Positions 6,517 through 13,617 are shown, counted from the stretch's first letter. The stretch is DNA of 14,109 nucleotides from an uncultured Marvinbryantia sp. (GCA_934373455.1 CAKRON010000067.1:1-14109), one strand, 5' to 3'. Numbers and translations: made by a program. Notes: generated by a model not told the origin, from the letters alone.

Positions 6517-7176
6517 ATGGACAGCTTTTTTAAAGATACGCTTCCGCACAACAGGGCCTTTAGCGAGATGCTTCGTCCCGCCAGGGAACAGGTAAAACAT
6601 CTGTCTCTGGATAACATAGCACAAAGAAGCAGAGCAGTCTTTCACAAAAGTGATGGAGTATTGGAGTTACAAAGCCTGAACCAAACGGTTCGGATTGCAG
6701 TTCCTGAATATACATTTTCTCCCAGGCTTGAGGAATGGCATCAACTGGTGATTCTTCATTATTTGGCTCTGGCAGACGGGACTGCGGTTTCTGATCAGGT
6801 CATTACGTTTGGAGGCTTAAAGGATGGCCTTATCAGAGGGACGAAGTTTGACCATGACATGGAAAAGGAACTTCAGAGATTTCTGAATGGAAAAACACCG
6901 GATTGCATTCGGAAAATTTGCAAAGCACTTGGGGCAGAATTTGCAGACAGCAATGCCGATCTGTGTGCAGTATTTCACTTTCTGCCTAATTATCCGGTCT
7001 GGCTGAAGATATGGTTTGCGGATGAAGAGTTTGAAGCGTCTGGAAAGCTCTATCTTAGCAGAAGTGCTGACCACTATCTGAGTATGGAGGATGCGGTTAC
7101 AGTCGGAGAAATTTTTTTATCAAAACTAAAAATACAGGAACAGGAGTATTGTAAAGATGATAACGACAAAGAATAA
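6517..7176 (+). CDS. DUF3786 domain protein
   Basis: A 219-residue protein with the DUF3786 signature in its last third: FLPNYPVWLKIWFADEEF followed by SRSADHYLSMEDAVTVGE (about residues 150-200), the pattern Pro-x-Tyr-Pro-x-x-Leu-x-x-Trp-x-x-Asp-Glu-Glu-Phe with a later Ser-Ala-Asp and Glu-Asp. Function of the family is unknown; members are frequent in anaerobes next to corrinoid or CO-dehydrogenase genes. No signal peptide or membrane segment, so cytoplasmic. The start at 6517, 4 bases after the copy 2 stop, has AAGGG upstream; the longer ATG at 6493 lies inside copy 2. It ends by overlapping copy 3 by 20 bases, so the genes are coupled. Confidence 0.8.
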   Translation: MDSFFKDTLPHNRAFSEMLRPAREQVKHLSLDNIAQRSRAVFHKSDGVLELQSLNQTVRIAVPEYTFSPRLEEWHQLVILHYLALADGTAVSDQVITFGGLKDGLIRGTKFDHDMEKELQRFLNGKTPDCIRKICKALGAEFADSNADLCAVFHFLPNYPVWLKIWFADEEFEASGKLYLSRSADHYLSMEDAVTVGEIFLSKLKIQEQEYCKDDNDKE

Positions 7177-7832
7177 AAGCTATGAGGAACAAGTAAAGTT
7201 ACTTGCTGAACATATCGAAGAGACCGAAGCCATCGTTGTGGGAGCAGCTTCTGGGATGTCGGCTGCCGCAGGCTATCGGCACTACTATGAACGGGATAAG
7301 GACTTTGTAGAATATTTGAGCGACTTTGAGAAAAAGTATGGTTACCACAATTCCTTTGACGGATTCTATTACCGATACCGCACCAGCGAGGAACGGTGGG
7401 CGTTCATTGCAAGGAACCTGTGCATGATCCTGGACGCCAAGACCGGTCAGCCCTATTATGATTTGTCTGAAATTTTGAAAGACAAAAACTACTATATCTT
7501 GACAACCAATCAGGACACACAATTTACCCGCTTGTTCCCAGAGGAAAAAATCAGCGCAATTCAGGGAGACTGGCGGTATTTCCAGTGCAGCAGCCGGTGC
7601 CATGACGGGCTTTACGATTCCGTGGAAATATTACATAAGCTGAATGACGCCGATATTTATCCAGGAACCGTTTTGGAATCTGACATACGCATATCCGGAT
7701 GCCTTTTATATCACCATTAATCCAAAGGATGCCCTTCTTCTGGAGGAATTAAAGAATAAGGGATTGGCAATCCGGGAGGATATTGCAAAAGTACTGGCAG
7801 ATACAAAAAAAATTTCCGGAGGAAAGATGTAA
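7157..7832 (+). pseudogene. SIR2-family class M copy 3, internal deletion and frameshift
   Basis: The N-terminal 163 codons are intact and class M-like: GAASGMSAAAG (29-39), LTTNQDTQF with Asn118 and Asp120, IQGD with Gln136, and zinc Cys C144 and C148. Near 7640 the frame jumps: the in-frame reading runs into SDIRISGCLLYHH and stops at 7720, whereas the other frame continues MTPIFIQEPFWNLTYAYPDAF to the normal end at 7832. Alignment by eye to copy 2 shows about 68 codons missing between the two parts, including the CPxC zinc pair and the LELGVG strand. A folded enzyme is therefore unlikely. Start ATG 7157 has CAGGAG 10 bases upstream inside the DUF3786 gene. Confidence 0.82.
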
Positions 7833-8461
7833 TGAGAGCGGAAAGTATCAAAACCGCAGCAGAATTGCTTTGGCAGGCGGATGCAGTGCTTGTAGGAGCA
7901 GGCTCTGGGCTTTCCGGTGCGGCAGGTTATAACCACTATCATCATAACGCCGTATTTGAAGAAAATTTCATGATTTTGAGGAATCCTATGGAATCCAAAG
8001 TCTTTTCAGGGGTTCTATCATGTTTACTCAAAGCCGGAGCAACAGTGGGGTTTTTATTCCCGCTATATTAAATTTATGGAAGAAGCGCCTGTGGGATAGC
8101 CGTACATTGACTTTCTGGAGATTTTGAAGGAAAAGGAATACTTCATTTTGACAACAAACTGTGATATTCAGGTTCCGAAGATTTTCCCGGAACATATTCC
8201 CCGCTGTCCTGTCTGCGGCTGGAAAATGATTTCGTGGGTGCAGGACAATATTTGCTGACGGTGAAGATATCACGGAGAATTATAGAGGACAGTTTGATAT
8301 CATCCTTATGGATTTTTCCGGTGTGGGAAAGGGTAGCTGGTCAATATGAAATATGTGGAAGGGATATCCGGAAGCAGCTGTATCATTACCGGAGAAAAGA
8401 TTCCAATCAGCCGGATGAAGAAATTATGGAACAGTTGATGAGACATATGGGTGAGGCGTAA
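7832..8461 (+). pseudogene. SIR2-family class M copy 4, heavily decayed
   Basis: Begins at ATG 7832 (TAATG overlap with copy 3, GGAGGAAAG before it) with an excellent N-terminus including GAGSGLSGAAGYNHY. It then changes frame at least twice: a DFEESYGIQSLFRG stretch in one frame, then FYHVYSKPEQQWGFYSRYI in another, an in-frame TAG after EEAPVG, then PYIDFLEILKEKEYFILTTNCDIQ. A deletion joins VPKIFPE directly to HIPRCPVCGW, removing the IQGD catalytic region and the first zinc pair. The last 150 bases hold a C-terminal piece whose frame is unclear. No full-length product can be made; the short N-terminal peptide of 79 residues could. Confidence 0.82.
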
Positions 8462-8464
8462 GTG

Positions 8465-8734
8465 ATGGAATTTTATCAGGATATACCGAGGATTTGTACA
8501 GCCCTTGCAGAATGGGGAGCATGTACCATGTATCTCTTTCTCCTGAAGAAAGAAGAGAAAAAATCTCTCCTGCTTTTTGCGGGCAGTTTTGCAGTGTTGG
8601 TGTTGCAGGGATATATAAACACAATCTTTCGAAAGCGCTTGAAAGTGTATTATATTGCTGAAAAAGGGAAAATATATTCTACCAAAGCGCTTCACGCTGG
8701 TCATGTATCAGGAAGGTTTCCAATCCTCCCTTGA
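8465..8734 (+). pseudogene. Truncated membrane protein, N-terminal part only
   Basis: From ATG 8465 (GAGG 8 bases upstream) the frame encodes MEFYQDIPRICTALAEWGACTMYLFLL, a short basic loop, and a second hydrophobic helix (LLLFAGSFAVLVLQGYI). This looks like the first two membrane helices of a longer integral membrane protein, possibly a membrane-spanning sensor kinase, but too little is left to say. After about residue 60 the sequence becomes non-protein-like and the frame runs into the end of the convergent TetR 2 gene, stopping at 8734. A truncation junction near 8640-8680 is likely. Confidence 0.5.
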
Positions 8735-9266
8735 TAAATTGATCAATGGTCTGTTGTATTTTCCGCCAGTCACTGCAATGATTTTTGAGCATCATGCGGT
8801 TGATCGCAAGGCATCCATTCATCTGAAAATAAAAGACAGCTTCCGCCTCTTCAAAGGTCAGGAGGCTGTTTTTCATCAGGTGAGTAACAAAATCCTCCTT
8901 GCCGAGATCCGCCAGTTTCTCCAGCATACGGGCGGATGTGACATCATCAAAGAACAGCACCTGATAATGGGATGAGGAACGGATTTTTTCACAGAACGGA
9001 TAGGTGCAGGTCTGTTTATAAGGACAAAGGATATGATCCAGAACGCCGGACGTATCTGAAAGAAAATCCTCTAAAATGTCGTTCAGGACATCATCGATAT
9101 CGTAATAATGAAGGTAGAAAGTTCCCCGGTTCATTTCTGCCTTTTTGCATATTTCTGTCACGGTAATTTTACTGTATGGTTTGGTTTTCAGTTCTTCCAG
9201 CAGAATATCTTTAATGGTGTGGCGCGTGTATCTGGTGCGCCGGTCTGTTTTTTGTGTTTTGTCCAT
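8679..9266 (-). CDS. TetR/AcrR-type regulator 2, paralogue of regulator 1
   Basis: A 195-residue TetR-fold regulator. It shares with regulator 1 the start KTDRRT, the helix-turn-helix frame KITVTEICKKAEMNRGTFYLHYYDIDDVL (about residues 30-60) and the overall size, so the two arose by duplication. Start at ATG 9266 is chosen because AAAGGA lies 6-7 bases upstream; the ATG at 9281 has no site. The last residues (REALW) replace the family's usual end and fall in the region where the convergent truncated gene is joined, so the true C-terminus may have been cut. It faces away from the cooC gene and probably represses the divergent promoter pair. Confidence 0.83.
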   Translation of the reverse strand: MDKTQKTDRRTRYTRHTIKDILLEELKTKPYSKITVTEICKKAEMNRGTFYLHYYDIDDVLNDILEDFLSDTSGVLDHILCPYKQTCTYPFCEKIRSSSHYQVLFFDDVTSARMLEKLADLGKEDFVTHLMKNSLLTFEEAEAVFYFQMNGCLAINRMMLKNHCSDWRKIQQTIDQFIKGGLETFLIHDQREALW

Positions 9267-9337
9267 GAGAGTTCCTTTCATTTCTGTACAATTTTCGGAT
9301 TCTGTTCAGAAACCTATCAATGTGAAAATATTGACGA

Positions 9338-9365
9338 TTGAATTATTGGATGGTTTTATTATAAT
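9338..9365 (+). promoter_or_regulatory. Promoter for the CooC-type gene
   Basis: TTGAAT (9338-9343), 16-base spacer, TATAAT (9360-9365) on the plus strand, about 73 bases upstream of the cooC-type start. Its -10 lies in the palindrome ATTATAAT, shared with the opposite promoter. Confidence 0.55.
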
Positions 9366-9386
9366 GATTTTGGATATAAAAATCAA
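9358..9386 (-). promoter_or_regulatory. Promoter for TetR regulator 2
   Basis: On the minus strand TTGATT (9386-9381), 17-base spacer, TATAAT (9363-9358). Its -10 overlaps that of the plus-strand promoter at the self-complementary ATTATAAT, so the two directions must compete for polymerase and a single bound repressor could block both. Confidence 0.55.
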
Positions 9387-9438
9387 CACCATGTTCAGAA
9401 AAAGGACATAGCGTACAAAATGAAAGAGGGGTAACAAA

Positions 9439-10209
9439 ATGGGACATATCATAGCAGTTGCAGGAAAAGGCGGCGTAGGGAAAACGACATTGACAGGCCT
9501 GCTGATTCAGTATTTGTGTGAAAGCGGGAAAAAACCAGTTCTGGCAGTGGATGCGGACGCAAATGCGAACCTGAATGAGGTCCTTGGTGTGGAAATTGAA
9601 TGCACACTGGGAGAACTGCGGGAGGAAATTGAAAGAGCCGGTGTGGACAGCCGCTATCAGATCCCTGCTGGAATGACGAAGCAGGCATATCTGGAAGCGC
9701 GGTTGGCAGACGCCATTACGGAGGAAAATGATTATGATCTGATGGTAATGGGACGCACACAGGGGCAGGGCTGTTATTGCTTTGTGAACGGTCTGGTACA
9801 AACACAGATACAGAAGCTGCAGAGCCACTATCCATATGTGGTGGTAGATAATGAGGCCGGTATGGAGCATATCAGCCGGGGGCTGATTCCGACAATGGAA
9901 ATTGCCATCTTAGTCAGCGACTGTTCCAGAAGAGGCGTCCAGGCTGCAGGCAGAATTGCGGCATTGATGAAAGAACTGAATTTCAAACCGAAAATGGTGG
10001 GATTGATTGTGAACCGGGCTCCGGAAGGAAAGATTGATGCAGGAACTATGGAAGAAGTTGAAAAACAGGGCTTAACACTTTTGGGCGTCGTGCCGCAGGA
10101 TCAGGACGTGTATCAGTATGACTGCGATGGAAAACCCATCGTCTGGCTCCCGAAGGATTCACCTGTACGCAGCGCGCTCCATGATATTGTGCAGAAGCTG
10201 GGCTTATAG
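9439..10209 (+). CDS. cooC: CooC-type nickel-insertion P-loop ATPase
   Basis: A 256-residue deviant Walker-A ATPase of the MinD/ParA-like family that, in known cases, matures the nickel site of CO dehydrogenase or acetyl-CoA synthase. The P-loop is GKGGVGKTT (9-17); VDADANANLNEVLG (38-50) follows as the switch I region; the metal-binding pair is C112-x-C114 (GQGCYCFVNG), the spacing known for CooC of Carboxydothermus; Walker B is YVVVDNEAGMEH (about 131-142); LIVNRAPEG is the NKxD-like nucleotide-contact region. Ribosome site GAGGGG 7 bases before the ATG. No CO dehydrogenase gene is in the window. Homologues also occur outside CO metabolism, so nickel or a corrinoid reactivation role is possible. 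Confidence 0.85.
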   Translation: MGHIIAVAGKGGVGKTTLTGLLIQYLCESGKKPVLAVDADANANLNEVLGVEIECTLGELREEIERAGVDSRYQIPAGMTKQAYLEARLADAITEENDYDLMVMGRTQGQGCYCFVNGLVQTQIQKLQSHYPYVVVDNEAGMEHISRGLIPTMEIAILVSDCSRRGVQAAGRIAALMKELNFKPKMVGLIVNRAPEGKIDAGTMEEVEKQGLTLLGVVPQDQDVYQYDCDGKPIVWLPKDSPVRSALHDIVQKLGL

Positions 10210-10221
10210 GAGGCAGAGAAG

Positions 10222-10459
10222 ATGCGTTTGGAAAAACTGCAGGCTGCTTCTGCTTGGAACAGTAGATACGGCGGGAGGCGGCTGTGTCTGTCTGGAAAAT
10301 ACTAGTGATTGAGTCCGGCGCCAGAAACATCCAGACATACCGGAATGTAAAACGCCTCGCATTGGAACTGGGCGTAAAAAATCCCCGTATGACTGCAGCC
10401 CGGAGCTGGTAAAAGAAGTAAAAGATATTGTACAGAGAATAGGAGGAGAGAACTTATGA
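10222..10459 (+). pseudogene. Second cooC-like gene, collapsed remnant
   Basis: An ATG at 10222 with an AGGAGG site begins a stretch where pieces of a CooC homologue are spread over all three frames: LLLLGTVDTAGGGCVCLEN (the CxC metal motif region), then ILVIESGARNIQTYRNVKRLALELGVKN (the late nucleotide-contact region), then PELVKEVKDIVQRIGGENL, an ordinary C-terminus ending TGA at 10457-10459. The N-terminal P-loop half is missing and there are at least two frame changes, so it is dead. It overlaps the next start (ATGA), suggesting that the ancestral operon was cooC-cooC-zinc ribbon. Confidence 0.7.
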
Positions 10460-10650
10460 TTGCTTTCGGATGTGAAGATAAAAACAAATCGCCAATCATC
10501 GAGGACAGGATTTGCCCAAAATGCGGCAGGGACATAGAAGTATTTTTGTTGAGAGGAAGAATCATGGAGGATGCGGTCTGTGAATGCGGTTATGTGATTG
10601 AGGCGCAGGAAGCGATAGTGAAGGTAACAGATCGTAAGGAAGAGGGCTGA
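10456..10650 (+). CDS. Small zinc-ribbon protein (64 aa)
   Basis: A 64-residue protein with a zinc-binding pair C20-P-K-C23 and a second pair C42-E-C44 followed by Gly-Tyr, a typical two-strand zinc or iron ribbon. The start is supported by AGGAGG 9 bases upstream. No membrane segment. It sits directly after the cooC genes; similar small ribbon proteins accompany CooC ATPases, and it could carry or sense the metal, though this is inference. Its last codons are followed by a DUF3786-like fragment whose frame runs back into it, so it may once have been linked to that gene. Confidence 0.7.
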   Translation: MIAFGCEDKNKSPIIEDRICPKCGRDIEVFLLRGRIMEDAVCECGYVIEAQEAIVKVTDRKEEG

Positions 10651-10675
10651 AAGTCAGGAGGATGAGAAACGGATT

Positions 10676-10819
10676 ATGGATACTCTTGGCGCTGCGCAGG
10701 TTCATATGGCTGATAAGGGGTATGAACTGGAGATATTTGAAAATCTTTATCTGAAATTCCTTTTTTGGGAAGGGGATGACTGTATTAATACGTTTAATGA
10801 AATTGCTAAAAGGCTGTAG
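10676..10819 (+). pseudogene. DUF3786-like C-terminal fragment
   Basis: A 47-codon ORF (MDTLGAAQVHMADKGYELEIFEN...FLFWEGDDCINTF...) whose centre L-K-F-L-F-W-E-G-D-D resembles the L-x-x-W-x-D-E-E-F core of the DUF3786 gene at 6517-7176. The family-like sequence then breaks off and ends at TAG 10819. The same frame is open upstream to at least 10640 with no start codon other than the internal ATG, and AGGAGG lies 14 bases from that ATG, too far. It is best read as a truncated gene. It supports DUF3786 as a recurring partner of the cooC cluster. Confidence 0.5.
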
Positions 10820-10890
10820 TAGATAAGGCATATCCAGCGCGAACAAAGGATATGGAGTCATATATTAGTTTGAGAAACATGAATCATATC

Positions 10891-10934
10891 AAAAAGGCGT
10901 CTCCATGAAACTGTTGGAGGTGCCTTTTTCTTTT
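10891..10934. terminator. Strong bidirectional terminator
   Basis: AAAAAGGCGTCTCCA (10891-10905) pairs with TGGAGGTGCCTTTTT (10915-10929) around a 9-base loop, with one mismatch. On the plus strand it ends in TTTTTCTTTT after the cooC region; on the minus strand in TTTTTGAT after the AraC gene, which stops at 10955. It serves both converging genes. Confidence 0.85.
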
Positions 10935-10954
10935 AGGAAATATGGTAAACAGGT

Positions 10955-11857
10955 TTACAGAAAGAGCTTCTGTTTCCGGTATTCCGTTGGGGTTAATTTG
11001 TAGCGTTTTTTGAATAATCTGCAAAAATAATCAACGTTATGAAATCCTGTCTCAGAAGAAATGAGACTGACTTTTTTCTCAGTTTTTGAAAGCAACTGAC
11101 CGGCCTGTTTTAACCGGTAGTTAATGAGATAGTTAACCGGTGTTATATGTAAATATTTCCGAAACAGATTCAAAGCGGTACTCTTACTGACCATTGCCTG
11201 TTCTGCAATGTCATCCAATGAGATACTCCGTGAGTAATTTAGGTGGATAAATTGCATCATGAGCTGTAACCGGGCTTGAGAAGCGGTTGAATGCTCCTTG
11301 TATTCTTCCTGGTCTGAAATGTCTGTGTTTTCAAATATTTCCAGCCAGAGATTCTGAAGGAGAGAACTGGTAAGGAGTTCTTTGGATAAAACGGAATCCT
11401 GTGCAGAAATAATTTGCCGCATGATAGATAAAACTTTTGCTTGCCAGCATACTTCTTTATGAAATATGAGAAATGGCAATGGGTAAGAAATGATCGGCAG
11501 AATATATTTCTGATAAATCAGGCTGTCACAAGGGGCGATAAAAGAAGGCATAAATACAAAATTGGGAATAAGGGCTTTTGAGGGAGAATAAAGGCGATGG
11601 AGTACCTTTGTATTAATGAATATACCATTTCCTTCGGTTAAATTAAATTGGTCTTCTCCAATCCACAAAGTAACGGTTCCGGATTCAATATAAATAAACT
11701 CCAATTCTGTATGCCAGTGCCATTCGATACAGTTGAAATCAAAAACTGACAGATCTTCATAATAAAACTGGAAAGGATAGAGATTACTTCCGTGTTGAAC
11801 TGTCTCCATTAAATCTTCATCTGTAATGATTTTAGTATAGGGTGTATTTATATTCAT
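10955..11857 (-). CDS. AraC-family transcriptional regulator
   Basis: A 300-residue regulator with an N-terminal cupin-like sensing domain (HWHTELEF at 47-54 and the GNGIF turn near 76-80, typical of the metal- or sugar-binding beta barrel) and two C-terminal helix-turn-helix motifs: SISLDDIAEQAMVSKSTALNLF (about 211-232) and VSLISSETGFHNVDYFCRLFKKRY (about 263-286), ending LTPTEYRK as in the AraC/XylS family. The start is ATG 11857, which has AAGGA 7-8 bases before; the longer frame from 11929 has none. It is divergent from a 72-residue gene and an MFS transporter, so it very likely activates them in response to their substrate, perhaps a sugar. Confidence 0.86.
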   Translation of the reverse strand: MNINTPYTKIITDEDLMETVQHGSNLYPFQFYYEDLSVFDFNCIEWHWHTELEFIYIESGTVTLWIGEDQFNLTEGNGIFINTKVLHRLYSPSKALIPNFVFMPSFIAPCDSLIYQKYILPIISYPLPFLIFHKEVCWQAKVLSIMRQIISAQDSVLSKELLTSSLLQNLWLEIFENTDISDQEEYKEHSTASQARLQLMMQFIHLNYSRSISLDDIAEQAMVSKSTALNLFRKYLHITPVNYLINYRLKQAGQLLSKTEKKVSLISSETGFHNVDYFCRLFKKRYKLTPTEYRKQKLFL

Positions 11858-11890
11858 AGAAACTTCCTTCTTTGAAACATACTTTACGAT

Positions 11891-11920
11891 ATTATACAAT
11901 AAATTTCGGAAATAAATCAA
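11891..11920 (-). promoter_or_regulatory. Promoter of the AraC gene
   Basis: On the minus strand TTGATT (11920-11915), 18-base spacer, TATAAT (11896-11891). On the plus strand only a -10 (TATAAT, 11943-11948) with no good -35 faces the transporter genes, the pattern of an activator-dependent promoter. Confidence 0.6.
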
Positions 11921-11974
11921 TGAAAACAAAAATATTATGTTATATAATTCAATAAAAAAGCGAGGTGAAAGAAT

Positions 11975-12025
11975 ATGATATTTAAATGGTTAAATGAAAG
12001 TGAAATAAGGATTGGTGATTTTTAA
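11975..12025 (+). CDS. Very short ORF (16 aa), leader or gene stub
   Basis: ATG 11975 with GAGGTG 8 bases upstream and 16 codons (MIFKWLNESEIRIGDF), ending 6 bases before the next start. Either a translated leader that couples to the 72-residue gene, or the N-terminal stub of a decayed gene: WLNE near the start recalls DUF1349 (laminin-like) proteins. Both readings are tentative. Confidence 0.3.
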   Translation: MIFKWLNESEIRIGDF

Positions 12026-12031
12026 TATCTT

Positions 12032-12250
12032 ATGAAAATAATGGTGAAAATAGAAAATTCCATATCAGGAAAGAGTCTTTCTCTGTATGTTGACAATAAG
12101 AGTGAGGTAAATAAATTAATGATCGATCTGATAGAAGCGGGATTTACCGTTAATTATGAGCCTCGTTATATATCGGAAAATTATGAAGGATGCTTTCTGT
12201 GTGAGGATGGAAATGTGATTAAAATATGTTGTAGAAAACAAAAGGAGTGA
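12032..12250 (+). CDS. Hypothetical protein (72 aa), co-transcribed with the MFS gene
   Basis: A 72-residue soluble protein, alpha-beta in character (KIMVKIENSISGKSLSLYVDNKSEVNKLMIDLIEAGFTV), with a C-terminal cluster of cysteines (GCFLCEDGN...KICC) that could bind a metal. I do not recognise a family. The ATG at 12032 lacks a clear ribosome site; a start at 12041 is also possible, and coupling to the upstream mini-ORF may explain it. Its stop TGA at 12248-12250 overlaps the region just before the transporter start, so they form one operon under the AraC regulator. Confidence 0.6.
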   Translation: MKIMVKIENSISGKSLSLYVDNKSEVNKLMIDLIEAGFTVNYEPRYISENYEGCFLCEDGNVIKICCRKQKE

Positions 12251-12255
12251 TGACC

Positions 12256-13443
12256 ATGCCAAATTATCGGAAAACAAAAAGAGCCTGTTATATGGGATTT
12301 ATTACACAGGCAATTGCAGCTAATTTTGCCCCATTGTTATTTTTAAAATTTCATAATGATTATCAGATTGCACTTGGAAAAATCGCATTGATTTCTACCT
12401 GCTTTTTCCTTACACAGTTGTTGGTAGACCTGTTTTGTGCAAAGTTTGTGGACAAAATAGGGTATCGTATCTGTATTGTTACTTCTGAGGTATGTTCTGC
12501 AGCAGGATTGGTTGGTCTGGCTTTTTTGCCGGATCTTTTGCCGGAACCGCTTGTTGGAATTATCCTGAGTGTGATTGTATATGCAGTCGGAAGTGGTCTG
12601 ATTGAAGTGCTTTGCAGCCCGATAGTGGAGGCGTGTCCATTTGATAACAAAGAGGCAACGATGAGTCTGCTTCACTCTTTTTATTGTTGGGGAGCAGTGG
12701 GAACGATTGTGATCTCCACACTGTTTTTTGCGGTGTTTGGTATGGACAGCTGGAAATGGCTGGCTGTTTTATGGGCACTTGTTCCGGCCATAAATATCTA
12801 TAATTTTGCAACCTGTCCGATCGAGCATTTGGTAGATGAGGGGGAAGGAATGGGAATAAAAGAACTGTTTCGAAAACCTCTTTTCTGGCTTTCCATATGT
12901 TTAATGATTTGCTCCGGTGCATCAGAACTGGCTATGGCACAATGGGCATCTGCTTATGCGGAGGCTGCTCTGGGGCTGTCAAAGACAGTTGGTGACCTGG
13001 CCGGTCCCTGCATGTTTGCTGTTACAATGGGGATCAGTCGTATAATTTTCGGAAAATATGGTGATAAAATGGATCTGATGAAATTTATGATCGGATCTGG
13101 AGTTTTATGTGTGGTATGTTACCTTCTTGCTTCTGTATCGTCGAATCCGATATCAGGTTTGATGGGATGTATTATCTGTGGCTTTTCTGTTGGGATTATG
13201 TGGCCCGGTACAATCAGTATTTCATCAGAAAGATTTCCGGCAGGTGGAACGGCTATGTTTGCTTTGCTTGCTATGGCTGGGGATCTGGGTGGAAGCATAG
13301 GTCCGGGGATTGTTGGACGTGTTACACAAAGTGCAGGGGACAATATTCGTGCAGGTATGGGAGTTGGACTTTTGTTCCCGGTTACTTTATTAATCATGCT
13401 TTTTATTTTTGCAAGGCAAAAAAATAATAAATATAATAAATGA
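12256..13443 (+). CDS. MFS transporter
   Basis: A 395-residue membrane transporter of the major facilitator superfamily with about twelve hydrophobic segments in two halves and a central loop near residue 195-205 (EHLVDEGEGMGIKELFRKPL). The loop between helices 2 and 3 has the motif A variant FCAKFVDKIGYR (around 54-66); the second half repeats it as FGKYGDKMDL. GGSIGPGIVGRV near 335 is a late-helix turn. It ends in a short basic tail (RQKNNKYNK). Start 12256 is chosen for AAGGAG 8 bases upstream; GTG 12247 and ATG 12250 lie within or too close to it. It resembles the fucose-permease-like branch, so a sugar or sugar derivative is a reasonable guess, controlled by the divergent AraC protein. 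Confidence 0.85.
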   Translation: MPNYRKTKRACYMGFITQAIAANFAPLLFLKFHNDYQIALGKIALISTCFFLTQLLVDLFCAKFVDKIGYRICIVTSEVCSAAGLVGLAFLPDLLPEPLVGIILSVIVYAVGSGLIEVLCSPIVEACPFDNKEATMSLLHSFYCWGAVGTIVISTLFFAVFGMDSWKWLAVLWALVPAINIYNFATCPIEHLVDEGEGMGIKELFRKPLFWLSICLMICSGASELAMAQWASAYAEAALGLSKTVGDLAGPCMFAVTMGISRIIFGKYGDKMDLMKFMIGSGVLCVVCYLLASVSSNPISGLMGCIICGFSVGIMWPGTISISSERFPAGGTAMFALLAMAGDLGGSIGPGIVGRVTQSAGDNIRAGMGVGLLFPVTLLIMLFIFARQKNNKYNK

Positions 13444-13483
13444 AATCTTTTCCCAAAAGTGGAAAAAAGTCTGAGAATAGTTA

Positions 13484-13507
13484 ACGGCGGATAAAGATGT
13501 CCGCCGT
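13484..13507 (+). terminator. GC-rich hairpin after the MFS gene
   Basis: ACGGCGGA (13484-13491) and TCCGCCGT (13500-13507) form a perfect 8-bp stem with an 8-base loop, 40 bases after the transporter stop. No T run follows, so it is either a weak terminator or an mRNA-stabilising 3' structure. Confidence 0.4.
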
Positions 13508-13552
13508 AAATAAGCGGTTTTCAAGGATTCAAGGTGTCAAGTTCAACCTTTC

Positions 13553-13612
13553 TTTCCCCCTGTTGGTATGAGAAAATAGTAACAGAAATTTTATTATACC
13601 AACAGGGGGAAA
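13553..13612. repeat. 17-bp perfect inverted repeat
   Basis: TTTCCCCCTGTTGGTAT (13553-13569) and its exact complement ATACCAACAGGGGGAAA (13596-13612) surround a 26-base AT-rich spacer. On the plus strand the right arm contains AGGGGGA, the ribosome site of the ORF at 13618, so folding would hide it. The repeat could also be the ends of a small mobile element or a recombinase site; the spacer has no gene. Confidence 0.75.
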
Positions 13613-13617
13613 AATTA

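Noticed and set aside
9343..9870. 175-codon minus-strand ORF
   Set aside because: It is antisense to the clear CooC-type gene and its promoters; composition is Cys/His/Gln rich as expected for a shadow frame.
13444..13475. Weak inverted repeat CTTTTCCC...GGAAAAAAG after the MFS gene
   Set aside because: The stem is short and AT-rich with no T run following; not distinguishable from chance.
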